This document shows, piece after piece, positions 24,787-36,794 of a DNA stretch of 64,000 bases. The DNA comes from Parasponia andersonii (lineage: Eukaryota > Streptophyta > Magnoliopsida > Rosales > Cannabaceae), in the NCBI GenBank assembly GCA_002914805.1, contig JXTB01000040.1:871997-935996 (forward strand). Direction: 5' to 3'. The translations under genes were made by a program, and so were the position numbers. Position 1 is the stretch's first letter; each line of letters begins with the position of its first letter. The notes below the pieces were generated by a model that saw only the letters and a program-made list of their open reading frames with translations, did no database searches and had not been told where the DNA came from.

Positions 24787-25390
24787 TGTTATGCATCAAA
24801 TTCATAGTTGCTCGAGAATAACAAGCTTATTCAAAGCTCATTTCCATCGAGACAATTAAGGGACACAAGTTGTCCGAAGACAAATTAGCTCGCTTATGAA
24901 CTGACCCATGGTAACAAGCTCTTATACAACAAATAAGTAAGCAGATCTATAACTCTAAGATTTCCTTATTCAAAATATCAAATCCTGAAATATTTGGGAT
25001 TAGATTTAGAATTTCAGGGATAAGTTTATTTGAATTGAATATTAAAATAGAATATCATTAGATCTTAGAGGATAAACACGAATTAAATTCGTATTTGATT
25101 ATAATCTTTTTAAATAGTTACTTATCTCTGTAATGAAAAACTTTAATCTCTAGAGCCTATAAATACAAGACTCATTAATAGAGAAAAGGATTCTCCCCTG
25201 AAAAATTTCTGGATTTCTTGCAAGCCAATAAATAGAGAATAATAGTCACAATACGTAGATTCTTTATTTGAAAGGTCAAATCACTATAAAAATCATTCGT
25301 ATTCTTTATTTTCTTGATTATTCTCTTTATTATTCACAATTTAATCTTAAATAATCAATCCCAATGTTATACCAACTTTTGATATCAACA
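24787..25390 (+). repeat. 3' LTR of the Tat/Ogre-like element
   Basis: Starts TGTTATGCATCAAAT directly after the GGGGGCAAT polypurine tract and ends ATATCAACA, followed by the flanking ctcat. Diverged from the 5' LTR by many substitutions. Confidence 0.75.
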
Positions 25391-28300
25391 CTCATTATAA
25401 TTATTTTGTTATGTTACAAATTTGAACCCACTACTAATTTGTTTTAACCCTACTTAAAGTAGGATTAGAATCTGAAAACAAATAAAGTAAATACTCACAT
25501 ACCTAATAATACAAATTATTTTAACGTGATTTGGCTACAAAATATAGCCTCCATCTATGATAGACCACCAACTAGCATTTTATTAAAAAAAAAATAATTA
25601 TATACTCTCACAATTTTTTATCTATACGAAAAAACTTAAAGTGTTCTCGCCGAATTTATAAGAGAATTCTCTCACTCTCTCTACCTCTCTTTCTCTCTTT
25701 CTATATGTCTCACCTTATGCTCATGAGAATTACAACTCATGGCTATCTATATGGTCCTATATATCTATACTTTATATACTAAGAGCGAATATCTCTTTCT
25801 ACATGTCTCACCTTATGCTCATGAGAATTACAACTCATGGCTATCTATATGGTCCTATATATCTATACTTTATATACTAAGAGCGAATAAGCAGTTTTTG
25901 GTCCGATGTTTTTTTTTCGTTTATATCCTTTCTTTTTTAAGTTTCTCCTTTGTTGGTTTTAATACATTTAAATAACCTATTATTATGTAGGATCATTTTG
26001 GTACTTTTATCTAATTTATAGAATTATTTTGGTACTTTTATCAAATTTTTAACTTTTAATTATAGATGCACATATATCAAGATTTTATTAGCTTATAAGA
26101 ATAGGCCTACATATCTTTTCAGAAAAATATATATAGGCCTACACATACATCAAGATTTTATTGATTTTTTTTTTAATTAGGTTTTTGAGCATGGCTAACA
26201 AAGGCAGAAATCAGGATACAATTATCTACGCATGAATGGTTTTACATGTATTATTTACCTTTGAGGCAGTAACTTTTACGATTCATTCTTCTTTATTTAT
26301 TAATCATTTCTTTTCAGAAAAATTATTACAACTTTCTTTCTTTAGTACTTTCTGAAATGAGAAATATGGTTAGTTTAATGGTTGAGGTAAAATCAAGGAT
26401 ATACCTCCAGATGCAAATTATAAGAGACTTAAATAGTGATATCTATATATCTTTGTTCTCCAAATTTCTCAGAGTTTTCTACTTAATTGATTGTTAAATA
26501 AAAATATCAAAAAATAGACAATAGTAAAAAAATTTACACGTAACGGAAATAAACATGACCAATATTGAAATTTGAGGAAAAAAATTTTAAATTCAAACAC
26601 GTTGAGTGAGTACCAAAAGAAGCCTAAAATAATAATAAAAAACAATAATAACCATAACAAAATTCATAGAATCCGAAAAAAGAAATCTTAAAATTGGGGA
26701 ACAGAGATTTTAATTACAAATATTTTTATTAAAGAGCTTACAGTACACATTGTCTAATTATTATTATTATTATTATTATTATTAATTTTTAAATTAGGAG
26801 TGAGGGGCTTTCAACCATCAATCTCAATATTAGAATTACTAATCATGCTATCCTACAACCTTATAATCTTAAAAAGTTTCTAATATTTTCTTTCAACCCA
26901 TGAGTTCTCTTTGTTTACTTCTTCATTTGTTTCGAAAAATTTTCTTTATTTTAAAATTGTTCCTGAAGTAATATATTTAGTTTTACTCTACATATTTATC
27001 TCCAAGAGAATAACAACAACAATTATTTTTTTAAAAAAAAAATTTGATTCAATCTTATAGAAACTTCTTATTCACTTTTTATCCAAACAAACCGAATTTC
27101 TAACAAATAGATGAAATACAATTTGAATATTGAATCTATGCACATTTTGTACTCTGAAGTTCCACATATGATAATTGTATCATATTCTTAGTTAAACAAT
27201 CACTTATTCTAGTTATAATATTTGTGCAAATTAATTATTTATTTTTCAAATATTGTTATCTTAATTAGTTAAATGAATAAAAATCTTTATTATAAGTCTA
27301 TAAATAATTATTCTATAGGTAATAATTTTTATGAATCAAGAATTTTCATCATATTTTCTCAAATGTATAAATAAGATGACAAATTGATTTAACAAGGGAT
27401 ATATAAAGTCTATTAAGTTTTAGAAATTATATAAATTCATTATTTATTTAAAAAAAAACTTTATTAATGATCAACATATATATTTATCTTTGCCTTTTTA
27501 TTATAATTATATTTTTTAAAAGTATCCTTACTTTATTATTATTATATTATAAATTAGATTATTTTTACATATATATATTTATCGATCATAATAGAAATTC
27601 AAAATTTTGCGTTAGATAAACACAACACGTGTATTTTACTAATAGAGATATTTATAGCTAAAGTCCCAGTTCGATTGTGACGGTCAATACACAGCTTATC
27701 CCATCTTACCACCGACTAGAAAAGAGTTTAAGTTCTACAAAGATTCTAAATAGCTCATATGACTAAATGAGAATCCTGGTAAGTGTGCACCGACCACCGC
27801 CACCTACTGTAGCTTTGACTCCCACGTGCACAAGGTGTCTTCTGACTGTAGCCACACGCGACATGTCATATTCTTCTACGTGAGTCCCACCGATATTTGT
27901 CGCGCATGTTTATTCAAGATAATGTATAATTATTATCTATAATTTGTCAAGATAATTCATAACGATATTTAGTATTTTTCTTAAATGAATTATGTGAAAA
28001 TTTCATAAATTTGATAGTATAATTTAACTATTTTAGGTGATGTAATATGAATATGATGCAAGCAAAACGCGTATACCAAAATGACCATTTATCATCTACA
28101 TATAAATCAACTATTCATCTTTTAAATCTTTCTATTCTTTAAAATTCTTTATTACTAGAAACAAATTATAAGTTAAAAATAATTTTTAGTGGTCACAGAT
28201 TTAATCTAATTGGTAACCACACCTATTTTCAATGTTGGGGTAGATATCAATTCTCCACTCTTATTGTCCAAAAAAAAAACTTAAAAATATATCTTGGCAG

Positions 28301-28677
28301 GGGTTAATATACCATGTGAAGACTTAATTTGGATTTCCGACAATATAGACTTTCCATTTTAAAAAAAAAAAAACATTGTTTCATTGATCAAGTTAAAATA
28401 CAGTCATTACAAGCTCTTAATGAAATTCTTTATAGAGAGAAGTGTTGGCCTTACATGAGAAACTGCAACGGTCCTGTAAAGTTTACAAAAGAAACTGCGA
28501 AACAAATCTGTACAGACAAAAAAAATTATGTATTGCAACCAAGCCGTGACATACACTCTATAAGAAAATATTCCGTCTCCTCACACACTATTAAGGTATA
28601 AAACAACTTTATGGCGTTTAGGATACAACCATCAAACCCATCTCAAAGCACGCACTCAAAGACAAGTGGTAGATAAC
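25391..28677. other. AT-rich intergenic with small tandem repeats
   Basis: Contains a perfect or near-perfect 98-bp tandem pair (25695-25792 and 25793-25890), a TTA trinucleotide run at 26758-26785, and low-complexity T and A runs. The frame at 25739-25975 is a product of the tandem pair. The frame at 28329-28601 has no recognisable domain and lacks supporting signals. No gene is accepted. Confidence 0.5.
25695..25890. repeat. 98-bp tandem duplication
   Basis: Two adjacent units, each beginning CTCTTTCTA(T/C)ATGTCTCACC and ending AAGAGCGAATA, differ at about one base. Near-identity indicates a recent event. Confidence 0.85.
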
Positions 28678-29437
28678 TGTCGTAACCCAAAATCTAAGAA
28701 AGTGACATTTTAGTAATTTTGAGTATAAATTAATATAAATAAAGAATTTTATAAGATTAAGAGAAAATCAAATATTTGGATTTTCATTTTAGTCATTAAA
28801 TCGTTAAAAATTTAATATAAAAAAAGTTTATTTTAGTTTAATTTATTAAGAAAGAAATACCAATTAGAATTCAAGAAAACATAGTTAAATTGTATAAAAA
28901 CTTGAATTAATAAAATTTTTGTATTGATTAAATGCATTTTGTAAATCTAGAATCGGAAAGTCCAAAAATCAATTTACAAGAGTTTATGAAAATCCTAAGT
29001 ATTTAAAATTTTGAAAATATGCTCTTTGGGAACTATAGTGTCCCATTTATCCGCCAAATCCTCAAATAGTAGTAATAACATCATCATATAATCACTTAGC
29101 AGGAACAAAAACTTGGCTAAATAGATAGACATGAGAAAAAAATAAAACAAGATATAAAGACCAACCGAAGAAGGATAAGACAGCAAGTATAAGCCAAACG
29201 ACTTGCCTAGCCAATGAGACAACCGACTCGAATGAACAACCATCTGAAAAGGAGGAAAAATAAGAGAGGTAAACTCGAAAGTTTAGTAGAGAAACTATTA
29301 CCTCATTCAAAAATGTTTTTATTGATGAAAACTCTCTGCATGATTAGTTTAATCCAAAATTATCTATTTTGCAAAACCATAGATATATACTTATATATAT
29401 CTATTTCCAAAGCTGATAATTCGTATATGTATATGCA

Positions 29438-29439
<2 letters not shown>

Positions 29440-29477
<38 letters not shown>

Positions 29478-29665
29478 TATGGAAATATGATATCTAAAAA
29501 TCAATATATATATAGTATGGAAATATGATATCTAAAAATCAATAATTTGTATATATATATACATGTATATATATAGATATATAGAAAGTATGATATCTAA
29601 AAATCTATAGTCCGTATACACATGTATATATAGATATACAGAAAGTATGATATCTGAAAATCAAT
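29440..29665. repeat. AT-rich minisatellite in solo LTR B
   Basis: An AT dinucleotide run at about 29443-29473 is followed by four copies of a unit containing AAATATGATATCTAAAAATC or its variant, spaced 40-60 bases. Confidence 0.7.
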
Positions 29666-29976
29666 CAGTCCACAAACATATGACACAAATCCATCCATAC
29701 CCATGAGTTCACCACCTCTCATCAATGGAAACCAGGGTGTTGGCACTACGTGTGTCATACAGCTTGTCTGACACCTAGCCCATAACTGGAAGAGACACTC
29801 GTGTGTCACCTATCAAACTTGGAGGGGCAACCGTATTGCCTACACCTACCAAACCAAATGAGGAGGTAATCAGAAAAAAATACCCCGTGTAGATTTATGG
29901 ACTCTACATATCAGTGGGGCCGCAGAGCCACACTGTAAAAGCCCCATGATGCTAATGTAGGACTCATGTGTGATCC

Positions 29977-30698
29977 TATAACACTTGTATACTGAACTGA
30001 TGTGTAAAAACAACCATGTAGATGTAGTAATTTAAGTTCAAATGATGCTCTGGTTTTTAATAAAATGATTAATTAAATTTTATAGAAAAATGGTCAGCAT
30101 AACGACCTTATTTTAACATCCAAAAATAAACTACAATAAAAAAAATCCCAGAGTAATCCAATATATATAATACAATCCAATTCCACCACATATATTTAAA
30201 ATCGTTCTAAAATCACATTTGTCATCATGTGTTGTAGAAAAATAAGTTTTATTCAAAAACATTGAAAAATAGAGGTAATTGAATCCCTACCTTACTAGAA
30301 TAGTAATACTATGCTATTGGATCCTCGAACTGCTAATTAAACGGTAGTTCGGANTAACTATAATTACTAAGCTATGCATTTTATATAAGATTCATTTTTA
30401 TTAAAAATTTAATAATTAGTGGAAAAAAATAGTCATTGTTATAATAATCGTATAAGTTTTAGTAGTCTATTATATATGTTAAAATTCAAAATCTCACTTT
30501 TTATCACAATTACTAAATCACGTGTTCTGTAATAATTTATTTCTGAGAAATATTTAACAATTTATGACAAAAAAATCATTATTGTAATAATAACATAATT
30601 CAGAGATTGTTACTATGCAGGTTAAAAATTGAGAGGATTAAGAAGTACTATAGATATAATTTAGAACCTGTTAACATCGTTAACCCTTTACCTTTTAC

Positions 30699-30730
<32 letters not shown>

Positions 30731-31496
30731 CTGTCTCCTCTACACCTTACACTTGAAGCTCATAAACTCCATTAAAAAGAACCATCTAATTTCAGAAAAA
30801 TTTTCATAACCCTATTGTGATTTGTGAAGTTGTATGTGTAGATCTTATATTCTTTTAAAAAAAAATTAAAACAAAATTCGGAAATTTTTTGTTACGACCA
30901 AAATTCTAAGGCCTTGACTTTTAGTAATTTTTAGTTGAAACAGTAATAAACAGTGTTTTTCCAAAATTTCAGAAAATCGAGTACTAGAGGTTTAAAATTA
31001 TATTTCTCACAAGTAAGTAAAATTTAAGTTAAGGAAACCTCTCATTAATATAGATTTTCAAGAAAATACTCCATTCAAAGTTTAGAGGAATTCCAACTAA
31101 TTTATTTAGAAAATTTTCATTATAACACTTGTATACTGAACTGATGTGTAAAAACAACCATGTAGATGTATAATTTAAGTTCAAATGATGCTCTAGTTTT
31201 TAATAAAATGATTAATTAAATTTTATAGAAAAATGGTCAGCATAACGACCTTATTTTAACATCCAAAAATAAACTACAATAAAAAAAGTCCCAGAGTAAT
31301 CCAATATATATAATACAATCCAATTCCACCACATATATTTAAAATCGTTCTAAAATCACATTTGTCATCATGTGTTGTAGAAAAATAAGTTTTATTCAAA
31401 AACATTGAAAAATAGAGGTAATTGAATCCCTACCTTACTAGAATAGTAATACTATGCTATTGGATCCTCGAACTGCTAATTAAACGGTAGTTCGGA
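29977..31496. repeat. Direct repeat A-N-B-A', probable assembly artefact
   Basis: Block A (29977-30353) and block A' (31121-31496) are nearly identical. Between them are a single N (30354) and block B (30355-31120), nearly identical to 1192-1962. B ends inside the first 240 bases of solo LTR A and carries sequence that lies outside that LTR. It is hard to explain as one transposition. A wrongly filled gap between overlapping contigs is simpler. Confidence 0.65.
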
Positions 31497-32277
31497 GGGT
31501 CGAAACCAATTCCACGCTCTTGAATGCTCACTTGGAAAAAACCAACTTCTCAACGAAGCTCCAAAAAAATGAGTAGACTTCTCCATTGAATTCCCAATGT
31601 CCAAAATAGCTAAGTTAGACATATGACCCGACTAATTTGTGTTCGGACCGACACCAGACTGATGTTACACAAAACTAGACAAAATCTAAGCCATTAGATA
31701 TTAATTTTCGTGCTGATCATCAAATATGGTCAATATATATCAAACTTAATCATTTTTTTAAAAATATTCGAAAAAAAAACATCAAAAATAAAATTGAACG
31801 GTCTGATTAAAAGTCAAAATCGAGCTCAAAAATAGACAAAAATGGCAACTTTCAAACTAGAAAAAATGGAATCGTGAAATATATACCTTGAGATTCTTCT
31901 CGACGATATAAACCCAATGAGTCTAAGAACATGCGATGAAATGGCCGGAATCGTCTTCGAAAATTCAAAATGTCCAAAACTTGAAAATGACTTTTTTCTG
32001 ACGGGGGAGCTTGGCAGCTCCATGGGACTGGCAGCGAGGGTCCCCGGTGGCACTGCAAGGTAGGGCCGGCTAGTTGGCAAGCCGAACGGCATCTGGGATG
32101 GCTACTGTAGCTGGTCTCAGTCTTCAACCGTGAGCGAGGAGGAGAAAGAGCGAAAGGAGAGAGGGGAATCGGGTGAGGAAAAGAGAGTGTGTGCGGGATA
32201 TATGTAATCTGATTTTTTTTTTTTTCCTTTCTCTGATCAGATGACCAATTTAGCACATGAAAAACTGGGTTATTACA

Positions 32278-32699
32278 ACAACGATCTCATGGATATACAT
32301 CTCTAGCAATAGTAGACTTAGGGCTCGCTCCCTCTTTCTCAATTTCGTAATCACTCATTATTTCTCATAAATTACTTTCCTCTCTAGATCTCACGGGCTT
32401 ACACTTAATTATTCTCGTTTTACTCCAATACGTACGTGAATGAATGAATATCAAATACACGGCGTTCTCCATATTTATAAACCATGGGAACCGACTTTAT
32501 CGAATAAACGCCTTAATCTCACTAAGATTAGGACTGTTATACCGCAGTAAAGCCATGAAAATATATTTAGATAAGTATATATATAATAGGATCTTGGAAA
32601 GACTTGCGGCACTAATTAAATCTCCGGCCATATATTATAGATTGATATAAACATAAATTTATTCCTTCTTTCTCAACTCATAAAAGTTCACACCCTACA
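32278..32699. other. Spacer between two family-S solo LTRs
   Basis: About 420 bp with no recognised gene. The 68-codon frame at 32444-32650 has no identifiable domain. Confidence 0.4.
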
Positions 32700-33789
32700 T
32701 GTGACATGACCAAGAATCCAAGGTCATGGTTTTTAATAATTTTAAGTTTAAACAACAATAAACAATGATCTTCCAAAATTTTAGAAAAATTCGAGTATTT
32801 AAAATTTATGTTTTAGTCCTCAAAAGTAAATAAATTTTAAAATTAGATAAATTTCAGAATTATAAAACTTTCTATTAGTTTTAATTTTTCAAGAAAATCT
32901 CAATTTAATGTTTAGAGAAAATTCTAATTAATTAGTTTGGAAACTTTTATTAAATCATGAATTTTAATGAAAGAGTTCAATTTAAAATCTTAGGTTCAAA
33001 GTCCAAATGATTTACATATGATCATTTGTATTTCTAAGTACCCAATTTAATAACAAATTATGTTCGTACATCTTCTTAGTAAACACCCTAATATTGGCTA
33101 AATAAATTTGACATAAAAAAAAAAAAGATGATACAGAGTAGGAACCAGCTAGTGCAGAAGAATGGAACTGCAAGCTTATATCGGGCATACTTGCCAAGCT
33201 ACAAGAATAGTTACCACAAAATAAATCAACACTTGAAAGTGGGAGGAAGTAAGGGATGAGCACACGAATGCTCAATAGAAACTCAATTACTTTTTTGGAT
33301 GGATATATCTTTTACCGAACCTACATGGTTAATACCTTTTCCGAATTCCATTTATAAACCAAGTTTGTAAAAATAATTATTCTCCATAATAATCATATAT
33401 TCAAACTAAAACCGAAAATAGCAAGATTGTACATATCATAAATCAATCCCTCCCATAAACTCATATCCTTTCATCATGAAATAGAGTAACTCGTACTACG
33501 TATATTAAGTATTCTCTGCTTGATACCTATCTTAGAAAACTAGAAAGATACCAATGTATCTAAGCCTACCAAATGTGAGGGATAATCAAAAGACCCTATG
33601 CGGGTTTATGGGCTCTCACTAAGGGCGAGTGTACTAGTCTACCTACTACAATACCACGATGCCTAAGATATATTCCATGTGTGATCATACGGTACGTAAC
33701 AAGATATGTAATAACCATACAAAACATAAGCAAATAATACTTTAAAACTCCACTAGATATTATTTTGGAATTTACTTACTACTAAAAAT

Positions 33790-34085
33790 GTGTACTGTCA
33801 CGGCATGTATACAGAAGCGCCGTGATAATTGATTAACTATCACGGCACTTAACAAATACCGTGATAAATGAGGAAATACCATAGTGCCTAAAAAGCGCCG
33901 TGGTATAGGATCTTTAACGGCGCCTAATGGGCGCCGTTGGATATAACTTTCACGGCGCCTATAAGGCGCTGTGATAACATTTACCACGGCACCTAAAAAG
34001 CGCCATGGTATTTAACTTTGACGGTACCCATAAGGCACCGTGATACACTTTTCTCGATGCCCATATGGCGCCGAGGTAGGGGCCC
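33790..34085. repeat. Left subterminal palindromic repeat array of CACTA-3
   Basis: About eight units spaced 25-45 bases follow the pattern CACGGCGCC-(5 to 7 bases)-GGCGCYGTG. Each is nearly its own reverse complement and could form a hairpin. In En/Spm elements such subterminal motifs bind the TNPA-type protein. The GC-rich units stand out sharply from the AT-rich surroundings. Confidence 0.8.
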
Positions 34086-34093
34086 TATATAAA
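34086..34093 (+). promoter_or_regulatory. TATA box of the CACTA-3 transposase gene
   Basis: TATATAAA lies directly after the left subterminal array, about 1.2 kb before the first recognised coding segment, with an intron-rich leader in between (T-rich, several CAG acceptors). Confidence 0.55.
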
Positions 34094-35298
34094 GGACCCA
34101 AAATAACGAGGCTATGTCACTTCCCTCTTACTTTTCTCACCCTTTTCCCTCTTCACTTCCAGCCGCGGCCAGTCTCCCCCTTATACCATTTTCACCATTT
34201 TTTCTGATAAACAAGGTATGTTTAAGCTTTTAAACTCATTTTTGTCACTAAAATTAGATTACTCATTGTCTTAATTATGATTTTGACCAATTATTTTGTA
34301 GAAATTTCATGTTTTAGGTTATATTTTAAAGAGTTTATATTTGGAACCCTAATTTATCAAATGTGAATATCTTGAGCATGCTTTGATAATCTTTACTCTT
34401 GTAATGTCGAGTTAGACTATTTATTTAGTAGAAATCTTATTTTTGGGTATGTTTTGCTATTTAAGTACATATTAATCCAAATTTGTTATTATTTTGTTGC
34501 TACTTTTTTTATTTATTTTAGGTGAAATGTGAGTTTATTTAGTTGTAAAAAGTTTCAAATTGAAGGTGTATTATATGAATTTATACCAATTTCATGTTTA
34601 TTTACTAGAAATCATATATTAGGTTATGCTTTTTAATTTCCATCCTTAGTGTCAATTAATCCAAATTTATGCAATTTTAATTGAATATTGTGTAGTTTTT
34701 TAGAAATTTACATATTCATGTTTAATTTAAAGTATTGTGGATTAAAGATATTTAATTTTATTTATCATTTTAATTTACGTATAGGTTTTAGTAGAAGTTA
34801 GAGTACTTAGATTACTTGTGAATTAGCAAACTGATCAAACTGAGGTATGTTTTCTCAAATTTTTTTCTTTTATTGACTTATGCATGTCACTTTCACATTG
34901 GTTTTATCTTATTATTTTTGAAAATTTAAACTAGATGAGATATGATATCATATAGGAAATTGTATGTTGTGGTGATATGATGATGTTATAATTGTATGGG
35001 ATTGGTTGAGTTTATTATTTGTGTTGATATTATTTTGTCATATGTTATATTTGGTTGATTAACAAATTGTTTGTAACAAATGAGACTATTTAAGAATAAA
35101 TTAAGTTCTGAATTTGGTAGTACTTAGAAATATAAGAATAATTTGAAATGAGTGTTAATTTATAATTGGTGGTTTAGTTACTCAATTAGTTAATGCTAGA
35201 AATAAGGGAGATTATGTACAATTTTTTATGATACTCAATTTAGTTAGTTTTTTATATCAGTTGTTTATTTTTTATTTTTTTTTTCAATTGTGCTTAGA

Positions 35299-35890
35299 AT
35301 GGATAAGGAATAGATATTGGCGAATAGACTATCGACTGAATATAGAAAGGGAGTTAAGAGCTTTTTAGAGTTTGCTATTGAAAATGTCAAAGATTCTAAT
35401 TTAATTCTATGTCTGTGTATTAAATGTGGAAATTTGCAAAAGATAGGTGTTAAAAAGATAAAAGAACACTTATATTTCAATAGAATAGATCAAAGTTACA
35501 AACAATGGATTTGTCATGGTGAAAAGATTCTAATTACCGGATTTTCGTCAAAGAAGAGTATAAGAGATGATTATGAGTTAGATTTAAATGATGATCTTTT
35601 TGAAATGATTGACGATACATAGTATGAAACAGATGTAGATCCTATTAAGTTTCAATCATTGCTTAATGATGCTGAGAAGCCGATCTATCCGGGTTGTACA
35701 AAATTTACAAAGTTGTCTACATTATTGAAATTGTATAATTTGAAAGCAAGACATGGATGGAGTGATAAGAGTTTTTCAGACTTGTTTGCTTTACTAGAAG
35801 AGATATTGCCAAATAATAATGAGATGCCACCTTCCTTTTATGAGGCTAAAAAGACTTTATGCTCATTGGGTATACAATTAATAGTTTGAT
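35299..35890 (+). pseudogene. CACTA transposase N-terminal part (Transpos_assoc plus TNPD start)
   Basis: The frame at 35317-35622 shows RLSTEYRKGVKSFLEFAIEN, then CLCIKCGNL and a later KEHLYFNRIDQSYKQWICHG. This is the transposase-associated domain (PF13963-like) with its two-Cys pair and HG ending. A TAG stop at 35620 interrupts it. The next frame (35623-35889) reads LLNDAEKPIYPGCTKFTKLS, LLKLYNLKARHGWSDKSFSD and LPPNN..MPPSFYEAKKTL-like residues, the standard segment leading into Transposase_21. The DDE-like catalytic domain expected next is absent. Confidence 0.78.
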
Positions 35891-35967
35891 TTCATTTTTT
35901 TCCCTATTTTAGAATATGAGTACTAATATGTTGGGTTTTCTAATTGTTAATTTTGCATTTTGAATAG

Positions 35968-36600
35968 GTTGTAGTTGAAATAAACAAGGCAACACATAAT
36001 CTATCTGATACATTGAAATGGATATCATGTGGACCATCATTAGATATAATTAAGTATAATACTTATCAAGTTAACAGTGTTCATTTTTGCACAAGAGACC
36101 ACGACAACATAAGAACAACCCAAAATAGTGAGATAAGTATTGTTGCAAAAACTATACAATTTTCAAGTTCGAAGGATAAAAACCCAATAGAGGGTGATAT
36201 GGTATACTATGGCATTATCGAGGAAATTTGAGAACTTGATTTTGTCATATTTCGGTTCCCGGTGTTTATGTGTCAATGGGTGGAGAGTAACCATGGGGTT
36301 AGAGAAGATGAGTTAGGCTTCACTTTAGTTGATCTAAACTGGATAGGTCACAAGAATGATCCATTTATATTGGCAACACAAGCAAAACAAGTATTTTATG
36401 TCAATGATCCACTTGATGCTCGATGGTCAATTGTTCTTGCAATAAAACCAAAAGAATATCAAAATTTAGGAGTTAAAGATGAGAAAGAAATACTTGTTAC
36501 TCATGAAATATTCTCAAAAGGAGTTTCGGTAAAGGCTTTGATAGAAGACGTTAATGAAGGTGATGTGACATGTTTACGAGATGATGGTGAAGGTATTTGA
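35968..36600 (+). pseudogene. CACTA transposase C-terminal part (DUF4216)
   Basis: Frames at 36013-36231 and 36262-36600 give KWISCGPSLDIIKYNTYQVN, MVYYGIIEEIWELDF (with a stop at the W position) and REDELGFTLVDLNWIGHKND followed by PFILATQAKQVFYVNDPLDA. These are the hallmark DUF4216 motifs of plant CACTA transposases. The two frames are separated by a TGA near 36229. The transition from the truncated N-terminal part shows a deletion of perhaps 2 kb of coding sequence. Confidence 0.78.
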
Positions 36601-36794
36601 ATTGATAATCAAAGAAAGAAACTAATGAGGTATAAATCAAATAAGTTATATATTTTTGTTTCATTTTTATATCTTTATGGACTGATGTTTTATTTTTTTA
36701 AATATATTATCTCTTATGTTTATATGCTTATTATTTTCTATCTTAATTTTTGATCTACATTTGTGGTTTTATTATTTAATAGTTAATTATTGAC

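Larger units (their letters stand above)
15111..25390 (+). mobile_element. Degenerate Tat/Ogre-like LTR retrotransposon, non-autonomous, with nested CACTA
   Basis: Two diverged direct LTRs begin with TGTTATGCATCA at 15111 and 24787. The 3' LTR ends in ATATCAACA at 25390. The flanking pentamers ctcgt (15106-15110) and ctcat (25391-25395) form a target-site duplication with one change. Internally there are a PBS-like TTTGGCACTAGAAGGAGGG, gag, an aspartic protease remnant and a polypurine tract (CTGGGGGCAA) abutting the 3' LTR. Reverse transcriptase, RNase H and integrase are absent in the sequence as read. Removing the nested CACTA (16954-23045 plus 3 bp) leaves about 4.2 kb. LTR divergence is obvious by eye, so the insertion is old. 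Confidence 0.8.
28678..32277 (-). mobile_element. Solo LTR, family S, copy B, with internal duplicated block
   Basis: Starts TGTCGTAACCCAAAATC and ends GGGTTATTACA. The flanking pentamers ataac (28673-28677) and acaac (32278-32282) form a target-site duplication with one change. The span is 3.6 kb. It contains 377 bp (29977-30353) repeated at 31121-31496, with an N at 30354 and a 766-bp copy of 1192-1962 between them. Without N, that block and one repeat copy, the LTR is about 2.46 kb, in line with copy A. It also holds a local AT-rich minisatellite (29440-29660) with a recurring GTATGGAAATATGATATCTA unit. Confidence 0.72.

Noticed and set aside
28185-28290. SINE-like A/B box spacing near 28190-28270
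   Set aside because: The phrase around TAATTGGTAACCAC gives no good B box and no A-rich tail with target duplication.
31852-32256. 134-codon minus frame, proline/serine-rich
   Set aside because: Lies inside the 3' part of solo LTR B and has no domain or splice support.
32278-32690. Possible tRNA or small RNA gene in the spacer between solo LTRs
   Set aside because: No A/B box pair or cloverleaf could be drawn.
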